The position numbers and the translations under genes are program-made. This document shows positions 8,046 through 16,836 of a stretch of DNA of 64,000 bases, in pieces. Source of the DNA: Candidatus Bathyarchaeota archaeon (GTDB taxonomy: Archaea > Thermoproteota > Bathyarchaeia > TCS64); the NCBI GenBank assembly GCA_002726865.1, contig PBSW01000027.1, positions 47,410-111,409 of the forward strand, read 5' to 3'. How positions within the stretch are numbered: position 1 is the stretch's first letter; each line of letters starts with the position of its first letter. The notes beneath the pieces are model-generated. The model was not told where the DNA came from. It ran no database searches and saw only the letters and a program-made list of their open reading frames with translations.

Positions 8046-9239
8046 ATGCGATCAATAGAATGTGATATCGTAGTTGTAGGAGCCGGGCCTGCTGGGAGCC
8101 TCGCTGCACGAGTTGCAGCGGAGAACGGAGCCTCCACAATTCTTCTTGAGGAGCATCAAAGAGTGGGGCATCCCATTTACTGCGCGGAAGGTCTCAGCTT
8201 AGGAGGCCTTAAGGACGCGGGGATTGAACCGAAGCCTCCTGTCGTCTGCCAGGAGATAACTAGGGCGAAAGTCTTTGCTCCCAACAGAAACTATCTCGAA
8301 CTTACAACCAAAAACTGGAAAGGTTACACCCTCAATAGGGAGGTCTTTGACAGCCTACTGGCAGAAATAGCGGTTGATGCGGGGGTTGATCTTTTCACTA
8401 GTACTAAAGCCACCGATTTGATCCAAAAAGATGGAATCGCTGTGGGTGTGAAGGCAGTCTCAAAAGAGGAGGAGTTCGAAATATCTGCAAAGGTAGTCAT
8501 CGGAGCGGATGGGCATGCCTCCATGGTCAGAAGGAAGGCCGGCCTCGGTGAATGGTTCCCTGATGTCGTTACATGCGCTCAATATAAGCTTGGAGGCCTC
8601 AAACTCGAAGATCCAGGGGTTAATGAGTTCTACCTCGGAAGAGAGATCTCCCCGGGAGGATACGCTTGGGTTTTCCCAAAGTCAGCCGAGGTGGCCAATG
8701 TAGGCCTCGGAGTACGCAAGATCCATACCGAATCACCCATAAAATACCTTAAACGGTTTGTCGCGAACGACCCACGCTTCAAAGACGCTGAGATACAGCT
8801 GTTGAATGGGGGCATCTGCCCCGTTTCCGGTGCACTCGAAAGAGCCGTTAGCGACGGACTGATGCTCACCGGAGACTCGGCAGGCCAGCTTATACCCACC
8901 ACCGGGGCAGGCATCCATTCCGGGTTAGAGTCCGGGAAAATGGCCGGAGAGGTCGCGGCTAAGGCTGTGGAGGAGGGAAACGTCTCTGCGGAGAGACTCT
9001 CTGAATACGAGAACCAGTTCAATAGCTACTGGGGAGAGAGGATCAGGAACAGCCGAAAGGTTGTTGAGATGTTAGACAAGTTCTCAGATGAGAATCTGAA
9101 CACCCTCGCGAATGTCATAACCAACGAGGACGTGCTCAACCTCGCGAATGGCACATCGGTGGTTAGAACCCTTACGAAGGTCATAGCTAGGTCTCCCCGA
9201 GGGATAATTGGCCTGATGTCAGCCTATCTCGCGCAATAA
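8046..9239 (+). CDS. geranylgeranyl reductase family (archaeal lipid saturation)
   Basis: An FAD-dependent reductase of 397 residues. The N-terminal Rossmann motif is DIVVVGAGPAGSLAARVAAE. The second FAD motif, GDSAGQLIPTTGAGIHSGLESG, lies near residue 280 and is characteristic of the digeranylgeranylglycerophospholipid reductase group. It saturates the double bonds of archaeal isoprenoid lipids at the membrane surface. YCAEGLS near residue 45 carries the Cys seen in this family. Length and both motifs agree with the archaeal enzyme; the exact substrate (lipid or GGPP) is not determinable here. Confidence 0.9.
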   Translation: MRSIECDIVVVGAGPAGSLAARVAAENGASTILLEEHQRVGHPIYCAEGLSLGGLKDAGIEPKPPVVCQEITRAKVFAPNRNYLELTTKNWKGYTLNREVFDSLLAEIAVDAGVDLFTSTKATDLIQKDGIAVGVKAVSKEEEFEISAKVVIGADGHASMVRRKAGLGEWFPDVVTCAQYKLGGLKLEDPGVNEFYLGREISPGGYAWVFPKSAEVANVGLGVRKIHTESPIKYLKRFVANDPRFKDAEIQLLNGGICPVSGALERAVSDGLMLTGDSAGQLIPTTGAGIHSGLESGKMAGEVAAKAVEEGNVSAERLSEYENQFNSYWGERIRNSRKVVEMLDKFSDENLNTLANVITNEDVLNLANGTSVVRTLTKVIARSPRGIIGLMSAYLAQ

Positions 9240-9492
9240 TCATAAAAAAACGAGTGCACGGAAATATGAGGGAACAAATCGATTTTCAATCTAAATTCAA
9301 CTCTCTGTCCTCTGACAAAGGCGAAGTAATATCACGCGCGTAATGCACATAGTCTTCTTTGTTTATTCAATCTTTATCGCGCGCGTTTCCAATGACTTAT
9401 TCCTTTTATTCGATTCGTCTACCCATTCCTAATTTTTCAGAGGGTCTGCGCGACCGGCAATATCTGGTAGGGGAAAAGGTTTGTTGAGAGAC

Positions 9493-10950
9493 CTATTCCT
9501 CATAGCCGGCTGGTGGCTTGAAACCCCCAAATAGTCGTTTTGTCCTAGTTGCAAAGTCAATGGGGGTGGCGTCTTCTAGATAGGGCCCAATTATTTGGAT
9601 GCCAATGGGCAAGCCGGAAGATGAGGATCCTATTGGTGCTACGGTAGCAGGGAGCCCGGTGAGAGTGGCGAAAGTGATCCAAAAGTAGATATCTTCATAG
9701 GTCCTTGGCCCCTCCGGAGTAGGAATCTCCCGTTGCCACTGTGGTTCGCTGTGATCATGAGGGAAAGCTGTGGTAAAAGAGGCGGGGAGGAGAAATACGT
9801 CATGAATCTCGAAGAATTTCTGCCAGGCGGCCTGGGCCTTCGCGCGGTCTGCCATGGCCTTATGGTAGAGCTTCATAGGCGCCGTCCACCCCAGGGCCAT
9901 GAAGGCCTCGTGGCTACCGTCCTGGTCTTTGGCCCTCACCTTTAGCTCATTGAACTCCTCATCTTTGAGAAATGAAGCATAGACTGAGGCATGGAGGAAC
10001 CTGTAGTTAATGTACTGCTTGACGGGGTCTACTCCTTGCGGCCATCCCTCTTCTAGAGTCGAAACCTCCCCCCTCAATTTATCTACTGCTACCCTGACGG
10101 CCTCTTTTACCTCTTTGGTCAAAGGGCAGTTAGGGTGGTCTAGGACGTATCCGATCTTGTACTCCGAGAGGGAACCATGTCTTGAGGTGGGCAGTGCCCA
10201 ACTGTATGCCCTAGCCTCCTCTCTATCTGGTCCCCCCATCACTTCCAGGGCCAACTTGAGGTCCTCGGGGCACCGGGCAATGGGTCCCGCAACCGTTAGG
10301 AGGGGAGTGTGTCGCCGGGGAATGTGTCCACGATAAGGTAGGATCTTTATAGTGGGTTTGTGACCATAAAGCCCGCAGAAGATTGAGGGCACCCTGATTG
10401 AACCCCCAATGTCACTCCCCAGGGAGATGAAGCTAAGTCCTGCGGCAACTGCTGCTGCTCCGCCTCCTGTGGATCCCCCTGGGGTCATATCTAGGTCCCA
10501 GGGGTTGCTAGTGGTCCCAAAGATCTCGTTGTAGCTCTGCCAGTCTCCGGCGTAGACGGGGACATTAGTCTTCCCCAATATCACGGCGCCTGCACCCCTT
10601 AGGCGGGATACTGTTGCCGAGTCCTCCTTTGGGACGTATTCGGAGAGTTTCTCCGCCCCGGCGGTAGTTCGAACGTCCGCAACTTCAAAGCAGTCTTTTA
10701 TTGTTATCGGGACGCCATGGAAGGGACCTAAGGATTCTCCTCTTGAGAAAGCCTCGTCTGCAGCTTTTGCCTGGGCTAAAGCCTCCTCCTTAGTGAACGT
10801 CACGATGGCGTTAATGGCCGGATTGTGCTTCTCGATGCGTCGGACAAGGTGCTCTGTGAGCTCTAGGGATGTTATTTTGCCATCCCTAATCATCTTTGCC
10901 GCGTTCTTAAGTGATGAGAAAGTGAGTCTTACTGCCATCAAACCTCCCAT
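9493..10950 (-). CDS. amidase signature family hydrolase
   Basis: A 485-residue amidase-signature enzyme. The catalytic Lys is in ITIKDCF near residue 82, and the glycine/serine-rich signature TPGGSTGGGAAAVAAGLSF is near 157. The downstream LGSDIGGSIRVPS carries the cis-Ser and nucleophile Ser of the Ser-Ser-Lys triad. No GatB or GatC is nearby and the length suits a free-standing amidase rather than GatA. The substrate is unknown. A second in-frame ATG five codons in (MAVRLTF) may be the real start. Flanked by long gaps, it looks monocistronic. Confidence 0.85.
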   Translation of the reverse strand: MGGLMAVRLTFSSLKNAAKMIRDGKITSLELTEHLVRRIEKHNPAINAIVTFTKEEALAQAKAADEAFSRGESLGPFHGVPITIKDCFEVADVRTTAGAEKLSEYVPKEDSATVSRLRGAGAVILGKTNVPVYAGDWQSYNEIFGTTSNPWDLDMTPGGSTGGGAAAVAAGLSFISLGSDIGGSIRVPSIFCGLYGHKPTIKILPYRGHIPRRHTPLLTVAGPIARCPEDLKLALEVMGGPDREEARAYSWALPTSRHGSLSEYKIGYVLDHPNCPLTKEVKEAVRVAVDKLRGEVSTLEEGWPQGVDPVKQYINYRFLHASVYASFLKDEEFNELKVRAKDQDGSHEAFMALGWTAPMKLYHKAMADRAKAQAAWQKFFEIHDVFLLPASFTTAFPHDHSEPQWQREIPTPEGPRTYEDIYFWITFATLTGLPATVAPIGSSSSGLPIGIQIIGPYLEDATPIDFATRTKRLFGGFKPPAGYEE

Positions 10951-11417
10951 AATTTCACCAATCTCACCTTGCCGGTGAAAGTGATAAAATTATTCATGGC
11001 AGCAGTTGAATTATCTTTGATCCCCCATCAACTGGGGAACTTGTCCTTCTACTCCATAGACGGAGCTTCACTATATTCCCGCATCTGAGGGATACTTCGG
11101 AGAAACTTTCTCTTGAATCTAGTACGATGTGGCGGGTTAGGTTAGAAGAATAAAGTGATCAAGTTTCTCGCGATCTCTCCCGCGCATCAGCGCAACGAAA
11201 AGCCTGATCGGGGTTGATATCTTCATAGTGACGCAGTCGATCTAGTCTATCAGGTGCGCGATTTTAAATCTACTATAACATAGTTTTAATTAACTATTTG
11301 AATAAATTAACTGTGGCTCCATTTTTGTCGATTAGAAGTAGTTTTTCCCTTGAACAAGAATCTTTTTTATTACTGGGATGTAAAGAAGGGTGATAAAATA
11401 CACAGAGAAGATTCAAG
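10951..11417. other. intergenic region upstream of amidase and amidohydrolase
   Basis: A 467-nt divergent gap. Its right half is AT-rich and would hold the amidohydrolase promoter (around ATAAAATACAC at 11393). I see no tRNA or conserved small protein. Confidence 0.4.
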
Positions 11418-12869
11418 GTGCCAGGACAAAAATATGAGAGCATATTTATCAAAAATGGATTCATCCTTACCATGACCGGTAAGGGGGTAGGCATGGTTGA
11501 GGACGGTGCTGTCGCAATAGTGGGGGACCAGATAGTCGCCGTAGGTAAGACGAGGGATCTCGAAAAGGAACACCGAGGATCGGAGAAGGTCTTTAATGCT
11601 AGGGGGAAGGCAGTTCTCCCAGGGTTTGTGGATGCCCATGTCCATACTTCCAACACCATCAAGAGGGGTATGGGGCAGGATGTCCCTGAGATCGAGTGGA
11701 TGCTTAAGACTGCCTCGCCTTTCACTCAATACACAAAGCCTGAGCACATAATCCGGGGCACAGCCCTTGGTGTCCTGGAGGAGATCCTATCTGGGACCAC
11801 ATGTATCGGGGAGATTGGGGGAGACCTGACCTCTGTTGCAGAGAAGGTCTTCGCCCCCTCTGGGGTCAGGGCCCATATGGCGAACACAATCAACGAGATC
11901 GGCGCCGGCTCGAGGCCAGACGCTCGGGAGCCCTACATCTTCTTCGAGGACATTGGGGAGAGGAAACTCCGTAATGCCATTGATTTCCTCGATAAATGGC
12001 ACGGAGCAGAGGGAGGACGGATCACCTGCATGTTCAGCCCTCACGCAGCTGACATGATGAGCAAGGAGCTGCTTCTCAGAGTCAAAAAGGAAGCAAATAG
12101 TCGGGGGATGATGAGTCATATCCATGTAGCCCAGGGTGGGCGAGAGGCCATCCAGATCGACCTCCGATTTGGTACCACTACAGTCCAGTACCTTGATGAT
12201 ATCGGCTTCCTTGACGACACTATCATTGCCGCCCACTGCCATCAGACCACAGACGAGGAGGTTGCCATCCTAGCTGACAGGGGCGTCCGATACGCGAGCT
12301 GCCCTACGAGCATTGCTATCATCGACGGGATCACCCCACCCCTCGCACTCTACATTAAGCTGGGGGGAAAGAGCGCTGCAATCGGCTCAGATCAGGCCAA
12401 CGGTAACAACTCTCACAACATGCTGGTTGAGATGAAAGTTGCCGCTCTCCTTAACAAGTCTAGGCACAGAGACCCCACTGTTCTTCCCTCTTGGAAGATG
12501 CTTAGGATAGCCACCATTGAGGGGGCCGAGACCATCGGTCTTGGAGACCGCATCGGGAGCCTTGAGCCCGGGAAAAAGGCTGACCTTATCCTCTTGGACC
12601 TGAAGGTTCCTCATATGACTCCTGTACTCTCCCGCCCCGTCAGGAACATCACCCCCAACATAGTCTATAGCGCCCGAGGCGACGAGGTGGAGACCGTGAT
12701 CATCGACGGGAGAGTCATCATGGAAAACCGGGAGGTCTTCACCATGGATGAGAGGAGGGTGATCATGGAAGCTCAGCAGGCCGCTGAGGATGTCTGCAAC
12801 GCAGCCACGGAGGATTATATGAAGGCGGACTCTCAACTTGCAAGGATGGCTAAAAGAGGCCTACTCTAA
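11418..12869 (+). CDS. amidohydrolase family deaminase/chlorohydrolase-like protein
   Basis: A metal-dependent hydrolase of the cytosine deaminase/AtzA-TrzA/5'-deoxyadenosine deaminase group, 483 residues. The metal ligands are visible in order: LPGFVDAHVHTSNT near residue 65 (HxH), SHIHVAQGGREA near 235, IIAAHCHQTTDEE near 270 and the metal Asp in IGSDQANGNNSHNM near 322. The C-terminal beta-sandwich (GSLEPGKKADLILLDL) is complete. Such archaeal enzymes often deaminate nucleosides or S-adenosylhomocysteine products. The substrate cannot be read from sequence. It starts at GTG 11418. Confidence 0.82.
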   Translation: MPGQKYESIFIKNGFILTMTGKGVGMVEDGAVAIVGDQIVAVGKTRDLEKEHRGSEKVFNARGKAVLPGFVDAHVHTSNTIKRGMGQDVPEIEWMLKTASPFTQYTKPEHIIRGTALGVLEEILSGTTCIGEIGGDLTSVAEKVFAPSGVRAHMANTINEIGAGSRPDAREPYIFFEDIGERKLRNAIDFLDKWHGAEGGRITCMFSPHAADMMSKELLLRVKKEANSRGMMSHIHVAQGGREAIQIDLRFGTTTVQYLDDIGFLDDTIIAAHCHQTTDEEVAILADRGVRYASCPTSIAIIDGITPPLALYIKLGGKSAAIGSDQANGNNSHNMLVEMKVAALLNKSRHRDPTVLPSWKMLRIATIEGAETIGLGDRIGSLEPGKKADLILLDLKVPHMTPVLSRPVRNITPNIVYSARGDEVETVIIDGRVIMENREVFTMDERRVIMEAQQAAEDVCNAATEDYMKADSQLARMAKRGLL

Positions 12870-13038
12870 ATCCCTTTTTTAACAATGGCCTAATATTTTA
12901 GCTTTGAACGTGAGCGTAACGGGTATAGAGATCCTATTTAATCTAGCCCAAGTTCCTAGGTCGTTTCCAGTCCATTGGAGGAACGACCGTTCGCACGTGC
13001 AGGAGGGAGAACGAAAGAGGGAATGTTTGAGTTTTGGA

Positions 13039-14622
13039 TTATATGTTCTTTTCAGGGAGGCGCTTAGAGACGTAGGCTCCGTCCCTCGTGTATCCCCACT
13101 TGGCGTAGTACTCTTTTGTTCCTAGGGCGCTCATCACATATAGCTTCTTGACACCGTGCTCCTCTAATACGACTTTCTCTGCTTCTTCAAGTAGCCTCCT
13201 GCCCCACCCCATGTGCTGCCATCCCGAGTCGATGCGGGTGCCTACGGGGACCATCCGACCGTATACATGGAGCTCCCTAATGATTGCTGATAAAGGCCCC
13301 TCATCAGGCTGAAGAGGGCTGTCCGAGGGGATCCTGAGCCTGATGAATCCCACGAGGATATCCCCTCCTATTTCTTCCACGGAGATCAAGTGCTCGATGC
13401 CAGCTGAAGCCTTATAGGTCCGCTTCCTAACTTCCAGAGCTTCAGGAACATAGTCCCCACCATCCTTGTGGCCTACCTCCCTACAGCGGATGCAGATGCA
13501 TCGCTTTCCTCGTCGATCTAGCTCCTCGTGTACTAGCTGTCTCAGGTTAGTCTTATCTACACCGGCTTTGATTATTGTGCTTGGAATGTCCCTCCCAACT
13601 CGCATTATCCTGACCCACGGGGGTACAGACTCCTTCATATCAGCAACTAGTTTCACTGCCTGAGCTGTCGTGAGGGGAATATAGGATCCATCTTTCCACC
13701 AATCGTAGAGCTTGGTCCCACAGAGAACCAGTGTAGGGTAGATTTTTATCATGTCTGGCTTGAAGGCCGGATTCTCCAATGTCTCTCTAAATCCGTCTAG
13801 ATCCCTATCAGGGCTGGATCCGGGGAGACCCGGCATCATGTGATAACAGACCTTGAGGCCTGAGTCCTTAAGTAGCCTTGTCGCATCCATCACGTCCTGA
13901 ACTGTGTGGCCCCTATTGACGAGCTCGTAGATATCGTTGTAGACGTTCTGGACTCCCAGCTCTACCCGGGTTACCCCGAGCCCCAGGAGCCTATAGATCT
14001 CTGCGGGATCCAGAGAGTCGGGGCGGGTCTCCACCGTGATGCCCACGTTGCGGACTGCAGCTCCCTCCGCGTAGGCCTTCGCCTCGGTCAGAGTGGATGA
14101 GCGTCTCTTGTTCAGGGCATCCAGGCATCCGTGGATGAAGAATTCTTGGTATCCAGGTGGTGAGGCCGGGAAGGTACCGCCCATCACGATAAGGTCGACC
14201 TTGTCCACCTCGTGACCAATCTTCCTTAGCTGCTCGATACGACCTGTCACCTGTTTGAATGGGTCGTAATCGTTCTGGGCTCCTCTCATAGAGGCCGGCT
14301 CCCGGCCGGTGTAGCTCTGGGGGGTCCCATCGTCAGGGCCGCCCGGGCAGTAAGAGCACCTCCCGTGGGGGCAAGCCCTGGGCTCAGTCATCGCAGCGAC
14401 TACGTTGATGCCACTTAGTGCACGAGCCTCTTTTCTCCTTAAGACGTTGATAAGAAAACGTTTCTCCTCTGGATTGAGGGATGCTATGATCTCAGCGTTT
14501 CCCGGTATCCCAGGAAGGCTGTGTTCTCGGCTCACCTCTATCTTGATTCTCTCAACGTCCCTTCGGTTGGGGGAGGAAATGGCGAGAAGCCTTTCTATGA
14601 TAAGCCTATGAGGGGTATCCAA
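13039..14622 (-). CDS. elp3: Elp3, tRNA uridine-34 carboxymethyl-modifying radical SAM/acetyltransferase
   Basis: A 527-residue archaeal Elp3. The radical SAM domain has the Fe-S cluster Cys in CPHGRCSYCPGG near residue 83, and the C-terminal GNAT acetyltransferase domain has GWQHMGWGRRLLEEAE near 478. Elp3 uses acetyl-CoA and SAM to install the cm5U modification at the tRNA wobble uridine; in archaea it works without the other Elongator subunits. The additional cluster-like CICIRCRE motif near 385 is typical. S30e lies upstream on the same strand with a 44-nt gap, so they may be co-transcribed. Confidence 0.95.
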   Translation of the reverse strand: MDTPHRLIIERLLAISSPNRRDVERIKIEVSREHSLPGIPGNAEIIASLNPEEKRFLINVLRRKEARALSGINVVAAMTEPRACPHGRCSYCPGGPDDGTPQSYTGREPASMRGAQNDYDPFKQVTGRIEQLRKIGHEVDKVDLIVMGGTFPASPPGYQEFFIHGCLDALNKRRSSTLTEAKAYAEGAAVRNVGITVETRPDSLDPAEIYRLLGLGVTRVELGVQNVYNDIYELVNRGHTVQDVMDATRLLKDSGLKVCYHMMPGLPGSSPDRDLDGFRETLENPAFKPDMIKIYPTLVLCGTKLYDWWKDGSYIPLTTAQAVKLVADMKESVPPWVRIMRVGRDIPSTIIKAGVDKTNLRQLVHEELDRRGKRCICIRCREVGHKDGGDYVPEALEVRKRTYKASAGIEHLISVEEIGGDILVGFIRLRIPSDSPLQPDEGPLSAIIRELHVYGRMVPVGTRIDSGWQHMGWGRRLLEEAEKVVLEEHGVKKLYVMSALGTKEYYAKWGYTRDGAYVSKRLPEKNI

Positions 14623-14666
14623 CTCGAAAATATCTCTAAGAAGGGGGCGTTAAAAGGTTAAAGGAG

Positions 14667-14846
14667 CTATCTTCTCCGACGCCTTCGTCCACGCTGGGAG
14701 AATGGGTCTGGGGCTGCAAGGACTCTCTTTTTGTAGTTTGATCTGTTTTTCCGCCTAGGTGGGAGTTGTTTTCGTACTATACCCACAATCTTGGGGGTTT
14801 GGGCCCGGACCTTGCCCGCTTTCGTAAGTGAGCCATGTGTAGGCAT
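14667..14846 (-). CDS. rps30e: 30S ribosomal protein S30e, 59 aa
   Basis: A complete S30e frame runs from ATG 14846 to TAG 14667, 59 residues. It opens MPTHGSLTKAGKVRAQTPKI, the conserved archaeal S30e start, continues PPRRKNRSNYKKRV, and ends in a run of six Arg. It binds the 30S subunit near the decoding region. A TATA element (14877-14886) gives a nearly leaderless transcript. It sits directly upstream of elp3 on the same strand, pairing a decoding-site ribosomal protein with a wobble-base modification enzyme. Confidence 0.93.
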   Translation of the reverse strand: MPTHGSLTKAGKVRAQTPKIVGIVRKQLPPRRKNRSNYKKRVLAAPDPFSQRGRRRRRR

Positions 14847-14875
14847 ACAATTACCAAGAGTCCTTCAGTGCAGGG

Positions 14876-14887
14876 CTCTATAAACCT
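14876..14887 (-). promoter_or_regulatory. TATA box of the S30e-elp3 unit
   Basis: On the minus strand the sequence reads AAAGGTTTATAGAG, with TTTATAGA centred about 34 nt before the S30e ATG. This predicts a start of transcription around 14855 and a leader of ten nucleotides or less. Confidence 0.55.
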
Positions 14888-15069
14888 TTCCTGACCCAAA
14901 GCGCGTGATCGAAGTTCTCAGGATGGACGTGATGGGTTACTGGATGCCGAGGACAGGGGTCCTCATGTGATCTTAATGCATATGTAGAAGCAGTTGAATA
15001 GGATGTTTACCTCAGTTTTCTATCGACCAAACCTATAATTTGAGATCATTAGTTACGACACGTGCAGTC

Positions 15070-15864
15070 CTAATGGTTCACCCTTACGATTTTCCCCGTC
15101 GGGTCCATTTTGCGGATGCCAAAGTCCTCTCTGATCTCCCGGAGCTTCTCCGAGTCGAAAACGGGGCCATCCATGCATACCCTGTAGGGGCCGATACCAC
15201 AGCTACCGCAGAGACCGTGGGCGCACTTGATATACCTCTCCAGACATGCCTGGACGGGTATCCCCCGGGACTCAGCCTCGTCAAAGATGGAGACCATCAT
15301 CAACTCGGGGCCGCACGTATAGACGATGTCGTAGCTACCCCTATCCATTAGCCTGACTGCGTACTGGGAGGAGAAGCCATGGAAACCAAAGGAGCCGTCA
15401 TCTGTGGCGAGGAAAATACTGTCACCCAAAAGTTTCTCCAACCTGCCCCTGAATCCCAGATCCGCCTCGGTTCTTACTCCCAGGATAAAATCCGGTTTTA
15501 TACCTCTTTCCATAAACGCCTCAGCAAGAGGAATAAGAGACGCTATCCCTGATCCCCCGGACACGATCAATGGCTGCTTTCCGATTAGCGTGAATCCTCT
15601 CCCAAAAGGCCCCCTCACGCCGATCTTCTCCCCTTTCTTCATGTTACATAGGATTTTAGTGGTGTCCCCAATCTCCCTTACTGTCAGAGAGGAGTTGCCC
15701 GCAGAGCTTATGGTTGAGAGGGACATAGGAATCTCTTCGCCTCCGGGTATCCAAATCATAGCGTACTGGCCCGGTATGGCCTTGGAACAAGCCTCATCCT
15801 CGAAGTAGAGGGTTACCATGTCCGGTGAATTACGCTTCACCCAGTTTATCGTAACCGTCCTCAT
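15070..15864 (-). CDS. pyrK: dihydroorotate dehydrogenase electron-transfer subunit
   Basis: PyrK is the FAD and [2Fe-2S] subunit that passes electrons from dihydroorotate dehydrogenase 1B to NAD+. The 264-residue protein has the ferredoxin-reductase fold: FAD-binding IPMSLSTIS near residue 47 and nucleotide-binding SGGSGIASLIPLAEA near 103. The C-terminal cluster loop is YIKCAHGLCGSC with a further Cys at YRVC. It starts at ATG 15864, overlapping the pyrD stop by four nucleotides, so the two form one translational unit in pyrimidine synthesis. Confidence 0.93.
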   Translation of the reverse strand: MRTVTINWVKRNSPDMVTLYFEDEACSKAIPGQYAMIWIPGGEEIPMSLSTISSAGNSSLTVREIGDTTKILCNMKKGEKIGVRGPFGRGFTLIGKQPLIVSGGSGIASLIPLAEAFMERGIKPDFILGVRTEADLGFRGRLEKLLGDSIFLATDDGSFGFHGFSSQYAVRLMDRGSYDIVYTCGPELMMVSIFDEAESRGIPVQACLERYIKCAHGLCGSCGIGPYRVCMDGPVFDSEKLREIREDFGIRKMDPTGKIVRVNH

Positions 15865-16784
15865 AGTTTAGCCTCCTTTGCGAGTCCTACGATCTCACGG
15901 ACACTTCTGAAACCGTTAGCCTCGAGATAGCCCTTGATCCCCCGGGTTAGTTCACTATAGACGCTGAAACCCCGCTCTCTAATCGCGGTTCCGACTTCTA
16001 CTGCAGAGGCCCCAGCGAGCATGAACTCCACGGCATCTTTCCAGTTTGTGATACCACCGCAGCCTATCACGGGCACTTTAACGGCATTCGCCACGTCCCA
16101 GACGCATCTTAAAGATACTGGTTTCAGAGCGGGCCCCGAGAGCCCACCTGTTACATTAGTGAGGATAGGCCTCCTGAAATCAGTGTCGATGGCTATACCC
16201 TTGAGAGTGTTCACCGCCGTGATGGCGTCAGCCCCTCCTCTCTCAGCGGCCCTCGCGATCTCGGCTATATCTGTGACGTTAGGGGAAAGCTTCACGAAGA
16301 CAGGTGGTTTGGAGACCTCCTTCACCGCCGCCGTGACTCTTTCTGTATTAAGGCAGTCTGCCCCCAGCATGCCCATCTCCTCTTGGACATTGGGGCAGCT
16401 GACGTTTACCTCTAGCGCGTCCGCACCTGCTTCGGAGAGGAGTTCAGCTACATCTCGGAAATCCTCTATGGATTCCCCGAAGAAGCTAGCAACCACTGGT
16501 ACACCGTCTGCCTTGAGCGCCTTTATGGTTTCCACGAAATATTCGGCCCCTGGATTCGGTAACCCCATCGCGTTAAGAAACCCTCCCTCTACGATCACCA
16601 TGGTCGGGTTTAGATGCCCTTGTCTGGCTTTAGGCCCTAAGCTCTTGGTTACTACGGCCCCAGCTCCTCCGTCGTAGACCCGCTTCAAGAGAGGCGCTGA
16701 TATTCCCAAGACTCCTGCTGCATTCATGGTCGGGTTCCGCAGTCTTAAACCTGCGACGTCCACTGATAGGCTTAATTGGGACAT
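15861..16784 (-). CDS. pyrD: dihydroorotate dehydrogenase, class 1B catalytic subunit
   Basis: The FMN-dependent enzyme oxidising dihydroorotate to orotate, 307 residues from ATG 16784. It opens MSQLSLSVDVAGLRLRNPTM, and has FMN/substrate segments VNVSCPNVQEEMG near residue 127 and VIGCGGITNWKDAVEFMLAG near 245. The frame is open upstream to 16925, but that extension would run into the divergent nop5 gene and has no family similarity. Pairing with pyrK identifies it as the NAD-linked 1B type. Confidence 0.94.
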   Translation of the reverse strand: MSQLSLSVDVAGLRLRNPTMNAAGVLGISAPLLKRVYDGGAGAVVTKSLGPKARQGHLNPTMVIVEGGFLNAMGLPNPGAEYFVETIKALKADGVPVVASFFGESIEDFRDVAELLSEAGADALEVNVSCPNVQEEMGMLGADCLNTERVTAAVKEVSKPPVFVKLSPNVTDIAEIARAAERGGADAITAVNTLKGIAIDTDFRRPILTNVTGGLSGPALKPVSLRCVWDVANAVKVPVIGCGGITNWKDAVEFMLAGASAVEVGTAIRERGFSVYSELTRGIKGYLEANGFRSVREIVGLAKEAKL

Positions 16785-16836
16785 CCTGTTGTCATCTACG
16801 TACGCATACGTTTGAAAAACCTTTGGAGTTGCACGA

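Noticed and set aside
14847..15069. C/D box guide RNA
   Set aside because: GTGATGG and CTGA-like words occur, but the C, D', C', D order and spacing are not convincing on either strand.
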